The notes below the pieces were generated by a model, which worked only from the letters and a program-made list of their open reading frames with translations, ran no database searches and was not told where the DNA came from. Source: Pseudomonas hygromyciniae (GTDB lineage Bacteria; Pseudomonadota; Gammaproteobacteria; Pseudomonadales; Pseudomonadaceae). From it: 64,000 nt of DNA. This document shows, one piece after another, positions 59,801-64,000 of this stretch. Numbering within the stretch: the first letter of the stretch is position 1; every line of letters begins with the position of its first letter. The stretch is taken from contig NZ_CP070506.1 in the NCBI RefSeq assembly GCF_016925675.1, positions 5,268,501-5,332,500 on the forward strand, given 5' to 3'. The translations under genes were made by a program, and so were the position numbers.

Positions 59801-60625
59801 TTACTTGCGACGACGGACGATCATTTTGTCGGTACGCTTATTACCACGAGTCTTCGCGCCCTTAGTCGGGAAGCCCCATGGCGATACCGGATGACGACCA
59901 CCAGAGGTACGACCTTCACCACCACCGTGTGGGTGGTCAACCGGGTTCATGGCAACACCACGAACGGTTGGGCGAACGCCACGCCAGCGTTTGGCACCAG
60001 CTTTACCCAGCGAACGCAGGCTGTGCTCGGAGTTCGAGACTTCGCCCAGGGTCGCACGGCATTCAGCCAGTACTTTACGCATCTCACCAGAACGCAGACG
60101 CAGGGTCACGTAGACACCTTCACGAGCGATCAGCTGAGCCGAAGCACCAGCGGAACGAGCGATCTGTGCGCCTTTACCTGGCTTCAATTCGATGCCGTGT
60201 ACGGTGCTACCAACTGGAATGTTACGCAGTTGCAGAGCGTTGCCCGGCTTGATCGGTGCCAGAGCACCTGCGATCAGCTGGTCGCCAGCACTCACGCCTT
60301 TAGGCGCGATGATGTAGCGACGCTCGCCATCTGCGTACAGCAGCAGAGCGATGTGAGCAGTACGGTTTGGATCGTATTCGATACGCTCGACAGTGGCAGA
60401 GATGCCATCTTTGTCGTTGCGACGGAAATCGACCAGACGATAATGCTGCTTATGGCCACCACCGATGTGACGAGTGGTAATACGACCATTGTTGTTACGA
60501 CCACCAGTCTTCGATTTCTTCTCGAGCAGCGGTGCGTGAGGAGCGCCTTTATGCAGCTCCTGGTTGACCACCTTGACCACAAAACGGCGGCCAGGGGAAG
60601 TCGGTTTGCATTTAACGATTGCCAT
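59801..60625 (-). CDS. rplB: 50S ribosomal protein L2
   Basis: Intact, 274 residues, ATG 60625 ([20 protein letters not shown]). [32 protein letters not shown] includes the histidine-containing block needed at the peptidyl transferase centre. Confidence 0.97.
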   Translation of the reverse strand: MAIVKCKPTSPGRRFVVKVVNQELHKGAPHAPLLEKKSKTGGRNNNGRITTRHIGGGHKQHYRLVDFRRNDKDGISATVERIEYDPNRTAHIALLLYADGERRYIIAPKGVSAGDQLIAGALAPIKPGNALQLRNIPVGSTVHGIELKPGKGAQIARSAGASAQLIAREGVYVTLRLRSGEMRKVLAECRATLGEVSNSEHSLRSLGKAGAKRWRGVRPTVRGVAMNPVDHPHGGGEGRTSGGRHPVSPWGFPTKGAKTRGNKRTDKMIVRRRK

Positions 60626-60639
60626 GATGCACCCCTTCC

Positions 60640-60939
60640 TTACTCAGCACTGCTGCTGAAATCGAGATCTTGGCCTGGCTGAAGGGAGATAACTGCCTTC
60701 TTCCAGTCATTACGCTTGCCCAGACCGCGAGCAGTGCGCTTGCTCTTACCCAGAACATTCAGGGTAGTAACACGCTCTACTTTCACGCTGAACAGGCTTT
60801 CGACGGCCTTCTTGATTTCCAGCTTGGTTGCGTCAGTTGCAACCTTGAAAACGAACTGGCCTTTCTTGTCAGCCAGAACCGTAGCCTTTTCGGAAACGTG
60901 CGGGCCAAGCAGAACTTTAAATACGCGTTCCTGGTTCAT
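60640..60939 (-). CDS. rplW: 50S ribosomal protein L23
   Basis: Intact, 99 residues, ATG 60939 ([25 protein letters not shown]). [27 protein letters not shown] is the core. Docking site for trigger factor and SRP at the exit. Overlaps the rplD stop by four bases. Confidence 0.97.
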
Positions 60940-61538
60940 CCCAGCAGCTCCTCGAATTTCTTCACGGCCGACACGGTGATCAACACCTTGTCGTATGCGA
61001 TCAGACTAACTGGATCGGAACCTTGCACGTCACGCACATCAACGTGTGGCAGGTTGCGAGCAGCCAGGTACAGGTTCTGATCAACAGCTTCAGACACGAT
61101 CAAAACATCGGTCAGGCTCATGTTGTTCAGTTTGCCTAGCAGATCTTTGGTTTTTGGACTTTCAACAGCGAAGTCCTGAACCACGACCAGACGGTCAGTA
61201 CGCACGAGTTCAGCAAGGATGGAGCGCAGTGCTGCGCGATACATCTTCTTGTTGAGCTTCTGAGAGTGATCCTGCGGACGAGCTGCGAAAGTGGTACCGC
61301 CGCCACGCCAGATTGGGCTACGGATAGTACCGGCACGAGCGCGGCCAGTACCTTTCTGACGCCAAGGGCGCTTACCGCCACCACGAACGTCGGAACGGGT
61401 CTTTTGCTGCTTGCTACCTTGACGGCCGCCGGCCATGTAGGCCACGACTGCTTGGTGAACGAGCGTCTCGTTGAATTCGCCGCCAAATGTCAGTTCGGAA
61501 ACTTCGATCGCTTGAGCGTCATTTACATTTAATTGCAT
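60936..61538 (-). CDS. rplD: 50S ribosomal protein L4
   Basis: Intact, 200 residues, ATG 61538 ([41 protein letters not shown]). The tunnel loop [23 protein letters not shown] is present. In E. coli L4 autoregulates the S10 operon; whether it does here is not shown. Confidence 0.97.
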
Positions 61539-61550
61539 GTCAGCTTCCCC

Positions 61551-62186
61551 TTAACCGCGAGCCTTGGCCGCTGGACGTACAACCAGGTTGCCGCCAGTAG
61601 CGCCAGGAACAGCACCCTTGACCAACAACAGATTGCGTTCAGCGTCGACGCGCACTACTTCGAGGGACTGCACGGTCACGCGCTCAGCGCCCATATGACC
61701 GGACATTTTTTTGCCCTTGAATACACGACCAGGAGTCTGGCACTGGCCAATAGAGCCCGGGACGCGGTGGGAAACGGAGTTACCGTGAGTGTTGTCTTGA
61801 CCACGGAAATTCCAACGCTTGATCGTACCCTGGAAGCCTTTACCCTTGGACTGACCGGTTACATCAACCAGTTGACCAGCGGCGAAGATTTCAGCGTTGA
61901 TCAGATCGCCAGCCTGGTAGTCGCCTTCTTCAAGACGGAACTCCATGACAGTACGACCAGCTGCAACGTTTGCTTTAGCGAAGTGACCTGCTTGAGCAGC
62001 AGTCACGCGCGAAGCACGACGCTCGCCGACAGTGACTTGCACTGCACGATAGCCATCGGTTTCTTCAGTTTTGAACTGGGTGACGCGATTCGGCTCGATC
62101 TCAATGACCGTGACCGGAATGGAGACACCTTCTTCGGTGAAAATACGGGTCATACCGCATTTACGACCGACTACACCAATAGTCAT
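61551..62186 (-). CDS. rplC: 50S ribosomal protein L3
   Basis: Intact, 211 residues from ATG 62186 ([33 protein letters not shown]); upstream extension to 62219 discarded. Signature [40 protein letters not shown] contains the Gln methylated by PrmB. Confidence 0.97.
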   Translation of the reverse strand: MTIGVVGRKCGMTRIFTEEGVSIPVTVIEIEPNRVTQFKTEETDGYRAVQVTVGERRASRVTAAQAGHFAKANVAAGRTVMEFRLEEGDYQAGDLINAEIFAAGQLVDVTGQSKGKGFQGTIKRWNFRGQDNTHGNSVSHRVPGSIGQCQTPGRVFKGKKMSGHMGAERVTVQSLEVVRVDAERNLLLVKGAVPGATGGNLVVRPAAKARG

Positions 62187-62267
62187 GTTGTAAACCTCAT
62201 GAGTGTACGGGGCTTTCACCCGCTATGGCCGCCCATTTCAGAGCGTTACACGACTAAGACCCGAGTC

Positions 62268-62579
62268 TTAGCCGAGGCTGATCTGTACTTCCACACCGGC
62301 CGCCAGATCAAGCTTCATAAGCGCATCAACGGTTTTATCCGTTGGCTGGACAATGTCCAGAACGCGCTTATGAGTACGGATCTCGTACTGGTCACGCGCG
62401 TCTTTGTTGACGTGCGGGGAGACCAGAACGGTGAACCGCTCTTTGCGGGTAGGCAGTGGAATAGGACCACGCACTTGTGCCCCAGTACGTTTCGCGGTTT
62501 CCACGATTTCCTGGGTGGATTGGTCGATCAGGCGATGGTCAAAAGCCTTCAACCTGATACGGATTTGCTGATTTTGCAT
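62268..62579 (-). CDS. rpsJ: 30S ribosomal protein S10
   Basis: Intact, 103 residues, ATG 62579 ([44 protein letters not shown]). Also NusE, partner of NusB (15472) in antitermination. First gene of the S10 operon; the 82-base gap to rplC holds no visible structure. Confidence 0.97.
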
Positions 62580-62676
62580 TGGATTTCAGACTCCGGCTGC
62601 TATTCCCACCGAGCGCACTGCGCCCGTTAAAAGGAGGCGCAATTCTATAGACGCCCCAGATAGGTGTCAACCCAAT

Positions 62677-62705
62677 AAAAAAGCCCCCGCTGAGCGGGGG
62701 CTTTT
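62677..62705. terminator. terminator after tuf
   Basis: AAAAAAGCCCCCGC TGA GCGGGGGCTTTT, a stem of ~8 GC-rich base pairs plus flanking A/T runs, symmetrical and so active both ways. It separates tuf from the S10 operon, whose promoter should lie in 62580-62676. Confidence 0.93.
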
Positions 62706-62736
62706 CAAAGCATCGAAGCTATCTCAGAAGAGATGC

Positions 62737-63930
62737 TTACTCGATGATTTTAGCTACAACGCCAGCACCAACGGTACGGCCGCCTTCACGGATTGCGAAG
62801 CGCAGACCGTCTTCCATTGCGATGGTTTTGATCAGGGTGACAACCATTTTGATGTTGTCGCCTGGCATTACCATTTCAACGCCTTCCGGCAGTTCGCAGT
62901 TACCAGTCACGTCAGTAGTACGGAAGTAGAACTGTGGACGGTAGCCTTTGAAGAACGGAGTGTGACGACCGCCTTCTTCTTTGCTCAGCACGTACACTTC
63001 AGCTTCGAACTTGGTGTGCGGCTTAACCGAACCTGGCTTGACCAGAACCTGGCCACGCTCAACGTCGTCACGCTTGGTACCACGCAGCAGAACGCCGCAG
63101 TTCTCGCCAGCACGACCTTCGTCGAGCAGCTTACGGAACATTTCAACACCGGTGCAGGTGGTGACGGTAGTGTCACGCAGACCAACGATTTCCAGTGGAT
63201 CTTGAACCTTAACGATACCGCGCTCGATACGGCCAGTTACAACAGTACCGCGACCGGAGATCGAGAATACGTCTTCGATTGGCATCAGGAACGGCTTGTC
63301 GATAACACGAACTGGATCTGGGATGTAGCTGTCCAGAGTCTCTACCAGTTTACGAACGGACGTGGTGCCCATTTCGTTATCGTCTTTACCTTCCAGAGCC
63401 ATACGAGCAGAACCGATGATGATCGGAGTGTCGTCGCCTGGGAAGTCGTAAGTGCTCAGCAGATCGCGCACTTCCATCTCAACCAGTTCCAGCAGCTCAG
63501 CGTCGTCTACCAGGTCAGCCTTGTTCAGGTAAACCACGATGTACGGAACGCCAACCTGACGGGACAGCAGGATGTGCTCACGGGTTTGTGGCATCGGACC
63601 ATCAGCGGCCGAGCAAACCAGGATTGCGCCGTCCATCTGGGCAGCACCGGTGATCATGTTCTTCACATAGTCAGCGTGACCTGGGCAGTCAACGTGAGCG
63701 TAGTGACGGATCAGCGAGTTGTATTCAACGTGCGCGGTGTTGATGGTGATACCACGAGCTTTTTCTTCTGGTGCGCTGTCGATTTTATCGAAATCAACGA
63801 TTGCCGAACCGAATACTTCGGAGCAAACGCGAGTCAGAGCAGCAGTCAGAGTGGTTTTACCGTGGTCAACGTGACCGATGGTGCCAACGTTGACGTGCGG
63901 TAGGGAACGATCAAATTTTTCTTTAGCCAC
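62737..63930 (-). CDS. tuf: elongation factor Tu
   Basis: Intact, 397 residues, ATG 63930 ([35 protein letters not shown]). G motifs [16 protein letters not shown] and NKADLVDD; signature region [13 protein letters not shown]. Ends [12 protein letters not shown]. Delivers aminoacyl-tRNA. It follows fusA by 30 bases. Pseudomonads usually carry a second copy elsewhere. Confidence 0.98.
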   Translation of the reverse strand: MAKEKFDRSLPHVNVGTIGHVDHGKTTLTAALTRVCSEVFGSAIVDFDKIDSAPEEKARGITINTAHVEYNSLIRHYAHVDCPGHADYVKNMITGAAQMDGAILVCSAADGPMPQTREHILLSRQVGVPYIVVYLNKADLVDDAELLELVEMEVRDLLSTYDFPGDDTPIIIGSARMALEGKDDNEMGTTSVRKLVETLDSYIPDPVRVIDKPFLMPIEDVFSISGRGTVVTGRIERGIVKVQDPLEIVGLRDTTVTTCTGVEMFRKLLDEGRAGENCGVLLRGTKRDDVERGQVLVKPGSVKPHTKFEAEVYVLSKEEGGRHTPFFKGYRPQFYFRTTDVTGNCELPEGVEMVMPGDNIKMVVTLIKTIAMEDGLRFAIREGGRTVGAGVVAKIIE

Positions 63931-63960
63931 GACAATTAACTCCTTGCCTAAAGGACTGAA

Positions 63961-64000
63961 TCAGCCTTGTTTTTTGGATACAGTTTCAGCGATGTGCGCC
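63961..64000 (-). CDS. fusA: elongation factor G, C-terminal end (partial)
   Basis: Only the last 13 codons are inside: AHIAETVSKKQG and stop TGA 63961-63963. I identify it from the tail resembling Pseudomonas EF-G and from the conserved rpsL-rpsG-fusA-tuf order. Confidence 0.75.
   Translation of the reverse strand, partial: AHIAETVSKKQG

Noticed and set aside
59891..63903. Long plus-strand open frames opposite rplB, rplC-rpsJ and tuf (263-365 codons)
   Set aside because: They mirror highly biased codon use of ribosomal and tuf genes; no start signals, no recognisable protein, and the true genes on the minus strand are intact.
1..64000. tRNA, rRNA or CRISPR arrays
   Set aside because: No cloverleaf with a T-loop GTTCRANNC context, no rRNA sequence and no regularly spaced direct repeats were seen.

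Overview
The window is chromosomal DNA of a Pseudomonas, most likely of the P. fluorescens group. Three things point there: the gene order nrdR-ribD-ribE-ribBA-ribH-nusB-thiL, xseB-ispA-dxs, oprG-type ompW, ssb-MFS-uvrA-ferritin-katA-rplQ and the spc/S10 ribosomal operons matches that genus; protein sequences match Pseudomonas families from memory; and REP palindromes of the GGGAGCTGGCTTGCCTGCGA and TAGGAGCGAGCTTGCTCGCG types are scattered through it. No database search was possible, so species level is open.

Layout. 1-600: end of an NAD(P)H oxidoreductase and a MerR regulator. 928-5993: an Rhs polymorphic toxin with an AT-rich toxin tip and a probable immunity gene. 6334-9451: xseB-ispA-dxs (isoprenoid precursors). 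9607-13460: cobalamin uptake (btuB, btuF), a membrane protein and ribA. 13716-19892: a solute-binding protein, then thiL-nusB-ribH-ribBA-ribE-ribD-nrdR on the minus strand (riboflavin and thiamine cofactors). 20028-27632: lipoprotein, methyltransferase, thioredoxin-TPR co-chaperone, a zinc-regulated zrgA/ABC/DUF3299 cluster behind a palindromic operator, an OmpW porin and an epimerase-like protein. 28109-35595: EEP phosphatase-cardiolipin synthase-YbhN operon, hydrolase/DUF3182 pair, GlxA regulator with an isochorismatase-like hydrolase, and trans-aconitate methyltransferase. 35813-41568: a mobile module of three tandem, overlapping tyrosine recombinases, the last one hit by an IS3-family element. 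41677-48686: ssb, MFS transporter, uvrA, ferritin, catalase. 48911-64000: alpha, spc and S10 ribosomal operons, tuf and the tail of fusA, all on the minus strand.

A technical feature dominates the reading. From position 1 to about 54.8 kb nearly every gene, including essential ones (dxs, ispA, ribBA, ssb, rpoA, secY, rpsE, rplR), is broken by one-base shifts, very often a base missing from a homopolymer run. From rplF (54,833) to the end every gene is intact. I read this as uncorrected sequencing indels, not pseudogenes, and annotate each gene across its shifts. The coordinates therefore run from true start to true stop, and the proteins I describe are mental reconstructions that join frames.

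The most interesting region is the recombinase trio (35.8-41.6 kb). Its three genes overlap by 1 and 8 bases, each carries a recognisable R...HxxR-like...H/W...Y signature, the third ends in a cysteine-rich tail, and there is no cargo. It sits between the ssb terminator and tam. The Rhs toxin tip with its linked gene, the Zur-like operator of the zrg cluster and some hairpins inside ribosomal operons are the next most useful leads.
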